64,000 bases of DNA, from assembly GCF_033439725.1 (NCBI RefSeq), contig NW_026944383.1, positions 2,418,001-2,482,000 on the forward strand, given 5' to 3'. Under the pieces are notes generated by a model, which worked only from the letters and a program-made list of their open reading frames with translations, was not told the DNA's origin and made no database searches. The stretch comes from Neurospora tetraspora (taxonomy: Eukaryota > Ascomycota > Sordariomycetes > Sordariales > Sordariaceae). The position numbers and the translations under genes are program-made. Shown here piece by piece: positions 24,102 to 35,110 of the stretch; position 1 is the stretch's first letter; every line of letters begins with the position of its first letter.

Positions 24102-26620
24102 GTGGGAGAGAGAGAGAGAAGGGGGGTAGGGGGGTTGTGTGAGAGGGGAGGCGGTTGTGGTTGGGGATGGAGTGGGTTGAGGGGTGGATGTGATGGTGAC
24201 CGGGGGAATAAGAGGGGGCAAGAAGGAAACACAGAACTTCTCGGGGGGGTGGGGGGTAGTATCAAAAACAGATGTGAGAAGCTGGAGACTAGGACAGACA
24301 GGACTAGGTTCAAGCTATCTGCGGAGACACAGCACGTTACATGAAAGACAGAAACTATCACTAGATCAGGAAGGCCAAGGCACAGAGAGCACAAAACAGC
24401 ATGTAAGATAGAGGTAAAGGAGAGGGTGAATCGAGGCCAACTTTGTGAACTAATAGCAAGGCCTATATAAAAGTCTTGCCTTCAAAAAAGCCGAACCATG
24501 TCCGAACCGACCACAACCATTCACTTCTCAGAACCCCATCACTTTCCCTTCCCCTCAAAGCCTCCGTCCCACAGAACCCTTTTCTGGTACATAGTCCTCC
24601 TCCGTTGCCTAGCAACAACTTCTCCCTTCAGTACCCTCTCAGTCGTTGTTGTGGTCCACCTCAGTTCACTCCATTCTCAGTTCTCCTCCACTACCGTCAA
24701 GTCAGGTCGCTCAAGTTCTTGGTCGTCTGGTGAGAAGGGAGAGCCTTGTGGTTTGCCAGTGCTGTGAGGACGAAGTGAGCAACTTGCTCTCCTGTCTCTT
24801 GTCTCTTCTTGCTTCTCGTTGCTTGTACGTCCATAGGAAGCTATCGACTGCGATAGGTAGAGTAGGTAGGGAATGGAGAGTTGTTGCTTCTTAACTTTAA
24901 GCAGGCGAGTTGGGCGGGGTTCTCGGGGGTCTCGGGGGAGGACGAGGGGGCGGCTTGGGCTTGGGCTTCACAGGGGGGAGGAGAGTGCTCGGTCTGTCTT
25001 TGGCAGGCATTTCGTCTGGTCCACGCGTCGGTCTTTGTCTGGTTTGGTTTGATCTTTGTTTTGGTTGGGATTGAAGGTTGGCTTGGTTTTCTTTCTAGAG
25101 ATCGCAAGGTTGACTTGTTCTTGGTCTCGGTCGCGATGTTGGTGAGTGGTTGGTTGGTGAGAGTAGAGAAAGATTCTTTTGCTGGGGGAAAAAAAAATGG
25201 AGTCAGATCATTGCCTCAATAGAAATGGCAGATGATATTTTTGAAACGCATAATGATGTTTCGAATGCTGTGGAACCTCAAATACTGAATTATTTCTCAG
25301 TGTCCAGTTCACAATCTGGTCATACTATCTTGTGAAAGGTATGCGCAATTCACAAAGAGGCGATGGCGGGGAACTACCTCGAACTGGCAGCGACAAGTCC
25401 AAAAAGTAAGCAACGGTAAGAACGATTGATGTACTAGCTCAGTTGACTGATAGAGACCTTCGCTGTTTCCTTTCATCTGGTTGTGTTGAAGCCCGGGAAG
25501 GAACTACCGTTACTTGAAAGAAAGAACTAAAGTTTAAACTCCAGATTTGGGAAGGAAGCATCGTCCTCCAAATAGATGTGGTCAACCAGTCAGTCACGCC
25601 CAAGCTCAACGTGAAAAGAGAAAGCAAAAGTGAAGTCGAGAAGTTTGAACATTCATTTCGATTCAAATCCCATTCCATCTCACCCCATCTCATTCATCCA
25701 TCATATTAAAAGGTTTGTACAGTGAAAAAAAAGGCCCGCTTGGTTTAATGAACACGCAAGAAAAGCTTCAACTCTATTTACCCCCCACAATTCCCCTTCA
25801 TCCTAAATGGTATCACTTTTTTTTCGTCCCAACGCCTATCAGTGCACCCTCTTCCTGTTTTTCCCTCTCCTGCTCCCGTATATGCTCAAGTTTGTTGATG
25901 ATGAGGTGAGATCTTTTGATAACGATTATCCCCGCCGCCAGCCGCATTCGATAACCAATAATGCACACTATTCCGTAGAGATGCCGATTTCCTCTCTATC
26001 CCAGCGCTTACCCTTACCGCCACCGATATCGACGCTCTTCTTCTCTTCTCTCCTCCTCTTTTGGGTGCTGAGGTAGACCATGCCGTTGTTGACACAGATG
26101 ACTGATGTGGCACGTGCGATCCTGACACGGCGCGCATACCCATGCCGGGCATCACTGTTGTTGTTGGTGATATTGTCATGTCTCGTCTGGTGCTTATTGA
26201 AGAGGGGCTGAGCAGAGTCGGGGATGGTTGTTGAGTGCTGCTGTCTATGCTGAGCCCGGACACGGCGGCGCGGTTTCTCCATTTGGGCAACTTTGTGGAA
26301 AGCGATGGAGATCTTCTCGCCTTGCGCGGATCAGACACGACTTTTTCCCATCCACCCCCTCTTTCTCTGCTCATCCTTGTCACCCTCTCTTCGTCCTCGG
26401 CCTCCTCCTCTGTCAAAACGATGGTCTCTATTATGAGACCCAGCTTCTTGATGTCTTGGTATTGTTGTTTTTGATGATGATGGTGTTGTTGTCGATGTTG
26501 TTGTGGGCCATACCGCGAAGGCAGTATGTTGTGGTAGTGGTTGTCAAAAGGCCGGTAATTGCACGACGACGGACTGACAAAGTTATGATCGATGTCCTGA
26601 ACCTCAGGATCCCGTGCGAT
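24102..26620. other. Intergenic, between convergent genes
   Basis: Lies between the stop of the plus-strand gene at 24,101 and the stop of the minus-strand flavohemoglobin at 26,621. A (GA)n run is at about 24,107-24,120. Pyrimidine-rich tracts and GT-rich stretches occur (24.9-25.2 kb), but there is no conserved reading frame. Minus-strand frames near 25,886-26,416 have arginine/serine-rich chance-like composition. Confidence 0.45.
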
Positions 26621-27868
26621 TCATCCTTGTTTGGATACCAGATCTCCCGTGGTGAAGATCTCGCACTTGATGCGCGAGGCCGAGACACCTTGCTGCATGA
26701 GATAGAGTTTTTGGTTGATCATGAACTGCTCCGGGCCGCAGATGAAGTACTCAGTGCCACCATGCTGAAGATAGAGTTCCTCGGGCTTGAGCTTGGCCAG
26801 GTCCATGCGTTCGTTGTAGTCGTATGTCTCGCCAGGGCGATCACTCCTGTTGATGACGGTCTTGAAGATCTTGGTGTGGAAGTTGGAGTTCTTCTTGCGC
26901 AAAGCCCTGAGGTGCTCCTCGAAGGGGACATACTTGCGGCAGCCATGGAGCCAGGCGATCTGGCGACCGGGTTGACTCTCCATAACAGTGTTGGCGATAG
27001 AAACCATGGGAGTGACGCCGGAACCAGCAGAAATCAGAACCAGAGGCACGGTGCTCGTGTTGTGGACATCCAAGAAGAACTCGCCAGCCGGGTGGGAGAC
27101 CTTGAGGATAGAAGCTACGGTAGTCTGATCGATAAGGTAGTTGGAGACAATGCCGGGGTTGAAGAAGGACTTGGAGACGGAGTTGGAGTAGACGGTACCC
27201 TCGTCCCGGCGGACGGTGATACGGTAGTAGTCCTCCCTCCACGCTTCACTGAGGGAATACTGTCTGGACTGAAGGTAGCCGCCGGGGACCTGGATCTGGA
27301 CGGAGATGTACTGGCCGGGGAGGAATCTCGGTAACTTCTTGCCATCCTGAGGGACAAGGTAGAAGGAGAAAAAGTCATCGCACTCGTTGACGATCCTGTC
27401 GACCTTGAAGGGGCGCCAAGAGGACCAGCTCTCAAAGTCCCTGTACAACTGTGCCTCGCGCCCGATCAACATCTTGGCCAACATCCAATACGCCTTTGTC
27501 CATGCCGTCTGCACCTCGGGTGTCATCGCGGGGCCCAAGACCTCGCCGAAAGCCTGGATGAGATACTTGCCGACGACCTCGTAGTGCTCTGGCTGGATAC
27601 CCAACGAGCAGTGCTTGTTGCACATGCGCTCAAACTTGGGGACGAGCTCGCTGAGGTGGTTAATGTTTGAGGCAAAGCCCAAGATGACGGCCGTCAGGGC
27701 ACGAGGTTGCCTGCCATTCTTCTGGTTTACCGAATTGAAGTAGTTGTTGAGTTCGGGGTGGTCGGTGAGCATAGTCTTGTAAAAGATGCTTGTTATCCTC
27801 TCGCCGTGCTCCTTGAGAGCCGGGACGGTGTCCTTGACCAGCTTGGTCTGCTGATATGTAAGAGCCAT
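26621..27868 (-). CDS. Flavohemoglobin (nitric oxide dioxygenase)
   Basis: Single exon, 415 aa. Oxidises nitric oxide to nitrate using O2 and NAD(P)H, protecting against nitrosative stress; cytosolic in most fungi. Residues 1-140 are the globin domain, with the distal B10 tyrosine Y30 and proximal heme histidine H86 (KHCSLGI). Residues about 150-260 are the FAD-binding barrel with R202-x-Y204-S-L-S. The rest is the NAD-binding lobe, with SAGSGVTPM and FICGPEQFM. Length is typical for the family (about 400). I chose the ATG at 27,868 (MALTYQQTK), which begins where the family begins; upstream in-frame codons contain no ATG. No intron is needed. The opposite strand carries a 368-codon open frame over the same DNA, which is a shadow. 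Confidence 0.95.
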   Translation of the reverse strand: MALTYQQTKLVKDTVPALKEHGERITSIFYKTMLTDHPELNNYFNSVNQKNGRQPRALTAVILGFASNINHLSELVPKFERMCNKHCSLGIQPEHYEVVGKYLIQAFGEVLGPAMTPEVQTAWTKAYWMLAKMLIGREAQLYRDFESWSSWRPFKVDRIVNECDDFFSFYLVPQDGKKLPRFLPGQYISVQIQVPGGYLQSRQYSLSEAWREDYYRITVRRDEGTVYSNSVSKSFFNPGIVSNYLIDQTTVASILKVSHPAGEFFLDVHNTSTVPLVLISAGSGVTPMVSIANTVMESQPGRQIAWLHGCRKYVPFEEHLRALRKKNSNFHTKIFKTVINRSDRPGETYDYNERMDLAKLKPEELYLQHGGTEYFICGPEQFMINQKLYLMQQGVSASRIKCEIFTTGDLVSKQG

Positions 27869-30800
27869 GACTGTTGGCAAGTGTCAGGCAGACTTTTCTG
27901 AGGGAGGCTTTGGTGTGGTGGAGCTCCAACGGCGAAGGGCGAGATGGTGGACGACAAAGCCAGTGAGCGTAGTGTGATGCCAGCGACAAGGCGCGAGATG
28001 GGAAAATATGTATCTTTTCAAGAAAAAAAGAGAGATGATGTGGACATTTCCTTCTGGGACCTCAACAGGTCTATTCCGTCCTCGGCCACGCGATAGTTAA
28101 TAAAGGCAGGGCATGGCCCAGAGGGACCCCTTCCAGACAAGGTCCAATGGATGGAAGGACCCATCATCCATGAAGAGTGGAACATTTGCCATCCTCGCTC
28201 AAGCCAGGGTTCGGCGAGTCAAAATAGCCCGATCGGTCGTTGTTATCTCGTACGATATCCACAGGGGGCATTAATTGAGAGGTAATTGGACTGCCTGAGT
28301 GAAAAATCCACCGTCTGTCACTTGTTGAAATTTTTGTTCCGTCGAAGAGTGCCATGTGGTGAGCAGGGGTGGTCTCTAACCGTGGTTCAACTCCAATCTC
28401 TTTTTTCTGTTCTTGTCGAGCCTCAGCCCTGCCGGGGTTCGGGGGTACTGTCTAGGATCCAACCGCAAAACCGCCACCGTCGATGCCATCGCCAGCATGG
28501 GGGGGGCGGGAGAGTGGGATGTCATTCCCGCTATTTCCATGAATAGGTGAGTTGCCGTGTTGTGCGGGTTGTGACGATAGATGGCATCAAGGACGGGAGG
28601 GTGTGACTACAGATTTGATGAGATGGACCAGGACCGAGCAACCCCACACCGCAGTTCCATGATATCCTTGGTTGTGGTTGCGGTTGAGGTGGTGGTGGTG
28701 GTGGTTGGTATGTATTGGTAGTAATACCTTAATGATACCTATTTCTCTTGTGCGGTAGAAAAACCTGATACATACGCGGGAGCCGATGGCCAGTTGCCTC
28801 CGTGCCCGCATAAATTAGACATGTGCGGCCATGTGTTGCAGAGATGATGCAGGAGATAAGAAGCAAAGAGACAGCATGGCCAGGACGAACGATGATTGGA
28901 TGGTCCAAAAGAGGCTCTAAAACGCCCCAACAAAAGTGGCCTTGTTCGTCTCGTCGGGATACCTCGTCACAACGGCTTCGCATGCAAAATGCAAATGATA
29001 TGGCGTTGAATGCAACCCATGGACGGTTGGTGTTGTTCTTACCGCTTCTTTTGATCACCTCACTACCGGCGACTATCGTCATCAGCATGTAACGTTGTCT
29101 GAACTACCGCGAGACGGTTGAATTTGACGGCGTGCATTGGCAGCACAATGGCTCACTGGCGACGACTGAGTACAACAACAGAGGCGGCTGGTTCGCGAGC
29201 TCGGCAGACGTACCACCGTAGGCCGAAGTGGACAGACGGATATAATACCACCCTGCTTGCGCCATGTTGTGTCCTATGACCGTTAGTGATCTGAGCGGAC
29301 CCCGTCGACAAGAAAATCCCTACTCAAATGCCCCTAGTCGGTTGAGGCAGTTGTGTTTCAACTACTTTTTTCCTCCCTCAAGCAGGATATTCAACGGTCG
29401 GGCAAAGAGATGAAACCGAAACAGACGAGACTTGAGAGTTGCCTTGGTTGGCAACTAGCTGATGGAGACTCAAAACCCCAGTCGCTTAGTGCTGTACGTT
29501 ACCTCTACTGTGTATCCCATCCACTGGGTCCGGCGTTTGTAGCGGCCATACTCATTGAAGATTTTTTGGGCTGGGCGGCGAGAGAAACGAGCGTGGTCGT
29601 GGTCGGCGTGGACGAGCCGAGGAGGAACTGGGGCTCTCTGGGGGCTGTCCGCTGCGGAGTTGGCGAGCATGGTGCTGATCGCTGATCCGTTGTGCAAGGA
29701 AAATCCATTCATGGTCGACTTTTGATATCCATCCAGCGATCCCGCAAATTTCCGAATTTTCTCCTTGTCCTTCTCCCGTGCTTCTGCGACGGCGAGACAG
29801 CGTCTCGAAGCTGTGGGCGCAGTTCGCCGTGGTCGCAAAAGGATTGACGTGGTTGAGTGCGAAATTTGCACTTTTGGGAGGGGCCGCGTTGATTGGGCAA
29901 TGGGCGGCAGAAGCTTCGATGGACGATCTAGAATGGCCTCATCGACCTCGGCTCGCTTCTGTCGTACGACTTTTTGGGGGAGTTGGGAGGAAGAGGTCCG
30001 TATATGGCTCTTGTCGGGCGGCTCCAGCGGACGTCGGATACGAAATTCGGTATATCTCTTGGCACGCAACAAAACAACGCCATTGTCCTGACTATGTACT
30101 GACCCGTCAGACTTAGCATTTAGGCGGTGTGAGTGCGTCGACAACGTCCTGCTGTCGAGCGAGCTGAGGAGCGAACCTGGATAAAGAAGGCGTTGCGAGA
30201 TATTGTGGCAGATATTGTGGCCGCGTGATTCCTGTGATATTGTTGTTTGCTTCTTGGTGATGGTCAGAGGGCAGTTGAAAGGTGACGAGTCGAGTGGGAG
30301 ATGACCCAAGAATCAAACCCTTCACTGAGATAATTGTTAGTGCTTACCTTCTGAAATCTTCCAAGAAGGCAAGCACCAGCCGTGTAAGACAGGCACCGTA
30401 ACAGGCAGCGCCTGCCTAACTTTATCGCGACGAACTTCCACTTGCATTCTGACACATGCACTCGCCCATCGCTAGAGGGGAGCTATCTCAACTGCACTTG
30501 CTCTCACACACCGCCAAGAAAACATCACAGCAAAATTCTATCATCACGTGAAGCCCAACGACGTCGAATTGGAAACAGCAGGTTGGACGATTTGTCTCAC
30601 GCATCCAGCGGCATCGTATTTCATGAATGGCAGTTATGACACTGGTCCAGATGGTCCGAGCTTCCCCATCCTCATAGTCGATATCGTCGCGCTCCGTCAT
30701 CGTTATTCCCTGGACGTCTTGTTTCATGTTTCATACCTGCGCATCCTGGATTTGTTCCCCCTTTGTTCATCTCTATGTCACTGACATGAGCATGACGCGT

Positions 30801-33501
30801 CCCCTCGTTGCGAGGACGCTTCCATCTGAAAGGAACTGACATGGCACCGAAACTCTCCGAAGAAACGTATGTTTTTTTGCACGCGAGACCGCCCGAGTTA
30901 TATCTCCAAGTTCACCTTGGCTCGGGCAACACAATCATGCAATTACAGTTGCGACCTACTTGTTACGTACAGGCCACTAAACATGGCTCCACGAACCACG
31001 AATCCTCGGTCCCTCCCACCATGGATCGTTCGGATGGTGGCGTAGGAGATCATCTCGGGAGTGGAGGCAGCGGTGGGGAAACCTTGGATCTGGTTCTCTC
31101 AGCCGTTTCCGCACCGACTTCATCCAGATTTCATCGATTTCATCCACCCTCCACATCCCAGCCGCCGCTGCTTCTAAACGAACCCTCGCTGTCTCGCATC
31201 TCATCTGGAGTCACTGCACCATCCATCGAGCCGCGATTACGATTATCGACAGGGCACGTCATCTCCCGCCCCGTCGCCTTTCCGTTGGTTGACGAGCCCC
31301 TAGACAGACACCGAGGGTCCCCGTGGCCCCGGCGAAGACGTCTTCGAAAATGGTTCGAGGGCGATATCTCCTCGGAGATCCCATCGGCCATATTCTTACT
31401 CTCTCGGCAATGCCGACATGACCAGAATCACCAGGACTACAACCTGTAATGATTGCCAGCGCATATCAGCACTTGACAGCGCTTGTTACTGGTCGGTGCT
31501 CTCCCGCAAGACAAAGGAGGTTTTCCAAAACTGTTCCATCTCGGTTGAGCGTTAGCTGCTGCTCGTTACGAATGCGACTTGGCACAAAAATAGCGCTGCT
31601 ACTGTCGTGATAGCGTCAAATCCCAGACATAGCGGCCGAGTATGGCAAATGGCGCTGACAATAATGTTTTGTACTGTGCAGTGCAGGTGCAGTGTTGCTG
31701 TTTCAAGTCGACACAGTTACCCTACCCGACCGGTTCCATGATTGTGGTTCGCTATGCGGCCAACAAGACGGGCTGTTGATCGGCCGCCGCGTGGTCCGGT
31801 AGTCAACAAACAAAGTGGGACACCCCGGATCCCCAGCGGTGCCGTTGCGACGGTGTTGCGGTAGGTGCCGCAAGTCGGGGGTCGGGGGTGTCACCTCAAG
31901 GTCCGTCCGGGTTTGGAGCCCGGGTGGGTCTCCCGCAACGGCCCCACTCTTTAACCCTGAAGGAGAAGGAAGTGCGCTCTCCAGGTCTTCGTCGACTTCA
32001 GTTCCTCGCATTATCGGCTTCCAACCCGTGGACGATATTTCATGCATAATACTGTCTCGGAACGCACTTTCTTGACAGCGGAACGTAAGATGGTGTGTTA
32101 CACACAACATTAACAGGTGCGAGTCGTCTAACTCGGGTAAATATTCCCTGGTCTGGTCCTCCTTCCGCACAGCGGTTACCTACTGAGTGTCGTTTGCTGA
32201 CAATTCTAACGACGCTCCTTCCTCTGCATTGGAGAATTGCACGATGCCATTCAAAGGTACATCAGACCAAAAAAGAGTGTTTACGCATCTTCCCCTGATA
32301 TTTATGAATCTTTCGTAGTTCAACGCCAGCGTGCGAGCCAACATCAAACATCCAGTCATCAAGTCTCACTCTGGATAATTCCATTGGCGGATTTTCTCCC
32401 CTCCAACCCCTCACGATGATGCATAGACTTTCCCTTTTGCTATCGATTTCATCGGAACAAGACCGCATGCATTGCAGATTTGGCAATGTGCGCTCTGAAG
32501 CCTCAACATTTGCACAGTATACGGTCGAAGACGGTACACTTCAAAATGCTGTCCACTCTCAATGACAGGGCGGAACGCCACCTCCTCTTGAGTCTCGATA
32601 TGGTCCCCTCGTTTTTCCCCTCTGGGTTCCCCAAATCGGCAAACCGTCCCAGGATAACTTCATCCTTCAATAATTGCCAAGCTTGCAAGGTTGTATTGGA
32701 TTGTGAACTCCCGTTCACAGATACTAGCTAACTCAGCCCGGTGTGTGACATCTCGGAGCTCTTATGCTTCGCTGATTTGGGACAATCCAGATTCCAGAGT
32801 GCTCTGTACCAAACATTGGCCCGAAAAGATAGGGATACCAAGCTTCAGCGAGCCCTCCTCAGCGGGAGGCTGTCTCACCGGCTGCAGGACCAGCAAAGCA
32901 TAGACTGGCTCCAAGATGGGGACTGTTGGCTCTGACATGGTCAACATCACAGCAAGATGAAAATCTAGAACGATCATTCCTGCGAAGAAACGGGACGGGG
33001 TGATGATGCATTATCACACAGTGCCGAGTTCTAAGAACAACTTCTCAAGTGAGGGGTGCTTGTCAAGTTGTTGGTGTCATGCACCGATTAGTCTCGACAT
33101 TAGCTGCAGGTGTCAAAACTGATATTGCATCGATCGTCCTTTCTGCTTTGGGATGACATATTACCAACAGCGACGTCGTACTTATCAAACCCGCTCCCTC
33201 CTCACAATGTTCCCCCTCTGGTTTGAATTGATCTTGAATTCCCGATACGTATTGCTCGTTGTTTGTATTTGTTCTCTTTGGCATTATCATCCTTGATCTC
33301 GACCTACGAGTGACTCGCAGATTCATGAATTAGACAAGCACCTTGAGGACCTCTCCATCCATCACCGGTGAGTATATAACATCACCTTTCCTGCTTGCCC
33401 ATAAACCATTACTAAACCATCGCTCACAGATACTCTTGCAAGCTCACAATACACATCTCAGAGAACCCAGCCCAGGTCCAGCAATCTTACCATCAACCAC
33501 A
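27869..33501. other. Long gene-poor interval
   Basis: About 5.6 kb between divergent genes, holding the flavohemoglobin and dehydrogenase promoters. A GGT/GGTT-rich simple repeat is at 28,689-28,712. A 279-codon frame at 29,470-30,309 (minus) has no ATG until near its end, and a 155-codon minus frame at 31,703-32,170 has none at its head. Apart from the weak candidate at 30,841-31,449, I cannot support a gene. Confidence 0.45.
30841..31449 (+). CDS. Weak hypothetical ORF, 202 aa
   Basis: An ATG-started frame (MAPKLSEETYVFLHARPPEL...) preceded by a fair start context (TGACATGG). The first 35 residues look protein-like. The remainder is Ser/Pro/Arg-rich and may be chance, and the end (RRRRLRKWFEGD...) has no known motif. 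I do not recognise it. It sits alone in a gene-poor interval, on the same strand as the dehydrogenase 2 kb downstream. It may equally be part of an untranslated transcript. Confidence 0.22.
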   Translation: MAPKLSEETYVFLHARPPELYLQVHLGSGNTIMQLQLRPTCYVQATKHGSTNHESSVPPTMDRSDGGVGDHLGSGGSGGETLDLVLSAVSAPTSSRFHRFHPPSTSQPPLLLNEPSLSRISSGVTAPSIEPRLRLSTGHVISRPVAFPLVDEPLDRHRGSPWPRRRRLRKWFEGDISSEIPSAIFLLSRQCRHDQNHQDYNL

Positions 33502-34647
33502 ATGACCAGACTTACCACAAAGGCCTTCGCGACCCTCAGGGCCACCATGGTCCCCAAGTCAACCTCCCGCCTGACTCCCAGACTCACCAGCACCACTTTC
33601 CTCCAGCACCAACACCGAACCGTCATCCCCCAAGCCATCACCCCCCTCACTCACACCCGCTCCCTCCACCAAACCCCCTTCCGCCCCCTTCCCGCATCCG
33701 AGCCCTTCAAGCTCGACCGCACCAAGCGCCTCCCCGAGTTCTTCTCCCTCCAAGACAAAGTAATCCTCATCTCCGGCGGCGGGCGTGGCGTCGGCCTCAC
33801 CCAAGCGGAAGCCGTTCTCGAAGCCGGCGCGCGCGTGCACGTCGTCGACATTCTCCCGGACCCTTCCACCGACCCCGACTCTCCCTTCTCCGCCGTTGCC
33901 AAGCGCGCCGCCGAGGAATTGGGGTCCAGCATTACTTATCACCGTGTTGACGTGCGTAATCAGCAGGCGTTGAATGAAGTTGTGCAGAGTATTGCCAAGA
34001 AGGAGGGCAGGATGGATGGGTTGATTGCTGCGGCGGGCATTCAGCAGGAGACGTCCGCGCTGGAGTATAGTAGGGAGGATGCGGATAAGATGATGGGGGT
34101 TAATGTCACGGGGGTGTTTATGACGGCGCAGGCGGTGGCGAGGGTGATGGTTGAGAATGGGTGGACGGGGAGTATGGTGCTGATTGGGAGCATGAGTGGG
34201 ACGGTGGCTAATCGGGGGTTAATTTGCCCGTGAGTTTGTTCTTTCTTTTTTTCGTTCGTTCGTTCGTTCGTTCCTTCCTTTCCTTGCTTCTTTCCTTCCT
34301 CACTACTTCTCTGTTTAAGTCCCGGCTAACCCCCCCTCCCCCCAAAAAGTGCCTACAACGCCTCCAAAGCCGCCGTCATCCAGCTCGGCCGCAACCTCGC
34401 CGCCGAGTGGGGTGAGCACGGCATCCGCGTCAACACGCTTTCGCCGGGCTACATCGTGACTGCCATGACGGCCGGCCTCTTCGAAGCATTTCCCGAGCGC
34501 CGGACCGCTTGGCCCGATGCCAATATGCTCAAGAGGCTCAGTTACCCGGAGGAGTACCGCGGCGCGGCAATTTTCTTGCTCAGTGATGCGAGCAGCTTCA
34601 TGACGGGCTCGGATCTGAGAATTGATGGGGGGCATTGTGCCTGGTAA
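33502..34647 (+). CDS. Short-chain dehydrogenase/reductase, probably mitochondrial
   Basis: Two exons, 33502-34229 and 34350-34647, spliced in frame across a 120-bp GTGAGT..AAAAAG intron; 341 aa. Residues 1-66 contain no acidic residue but many Arg, Thr and Ser, a likely mitochondrial presequence. The Rossmann motif SGGGRGVG is at 91-98, and an acidic D116 at the end of strand 2 suggests NAD(H) preference. The usual NNAG is AAAG at 176-179. N201, S232, Y245 and K249 (Y-NAS-K) form the catalytic set. The intron falls three residues before the Tyr. The end, from SPGYIVTAM through YPEEYRGAAIFLLSDASSFMTGSDLRIDGGHCAW, is closest in feel to fungal polyol or sugar-alcohol dehydrogenases (D-arabinitol or sorbose-type), but the substrate is inference. 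The start CACAATG at 33,502 fits; upstream in-frame sequence lacks ATG. Confidence 0.9.
34251..34272. repeat. (TTCG)n microsatellite in intron
   Basis: Five and a half TTCG units inside the dehydrogenase intron, followed by TTCC-rich sequence; the pyrimidine tract may aid splicing. Confidence 0.9.
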
Positions 34648-35110
34648 GGGGGAATGTGGGATTAATATGCGACGAGATGATGGGGATGTTAACAGAAGTT
34701 GGAGGAAGCTCGCCTAGCACGGGGGACATGGGGGGGGGGGGTAGTTACGGACTGAAGTGGCGCGCTACACCTCTGCCGACTACGCTGTCTTACCCACGAC
34801 TATGTGATGACTGTACCTTCCAAACACAGACCTTAAGTACTGGGCAGCTATCAATAGACTTCCTTGGTCTTGGCTCCCCAATACAAGTAACCGAGCAATG
34901 TGCTTAGTATCTCTTCACTCAAACAGTGCGCGACAAGATTCTGAGACACATCGATTGCATTCGATCCAATTCAAGTACCTCCCTCTAATGTTCAATACTT
35001 AAACCAGTACTTTGTCGGAGGCATGCCAACCAACCGCACATAACCAGCCAACCAGCCGAGCATAACGGCAACGCCCACATGCAAACATGAACCCCCTCAC
35101 ACCACGAACA
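34648..35110. other. Convergent intergenic gap
   Basis: Separates the stops of two convergent genes, so it holds both 3' ends. It contains a long G run near 34,731-34,740 and no open frame of interest. Confidence 0.6.

Noticed and set aside
23708-24394. 228-codon - strand frame, Pro/Ser/Leu-rich
   Set aside because: Antisense to the myristoylation-motif gene, whose spliced frame is continuous and ends in a protein-like domain.
26228-27334. 368-codon open frame on the + strand
   Set aside because: It lies wholly antisense to the flavohemoglobin gene or its downstream end; its Leu/Val/Asp-rich composition is what the complement of this GC-skewed gene gives. No motif.
29470-30309. 279-codon open frame on the - strand
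   Set aside because: It begins at TTG, has no ATG until near the end, shows no domain, and overlaps equally long + strand frames.
31703-32170. 155-codon open frame on the - strand
   Set aside because: No ATG at its head and chance-like composition.
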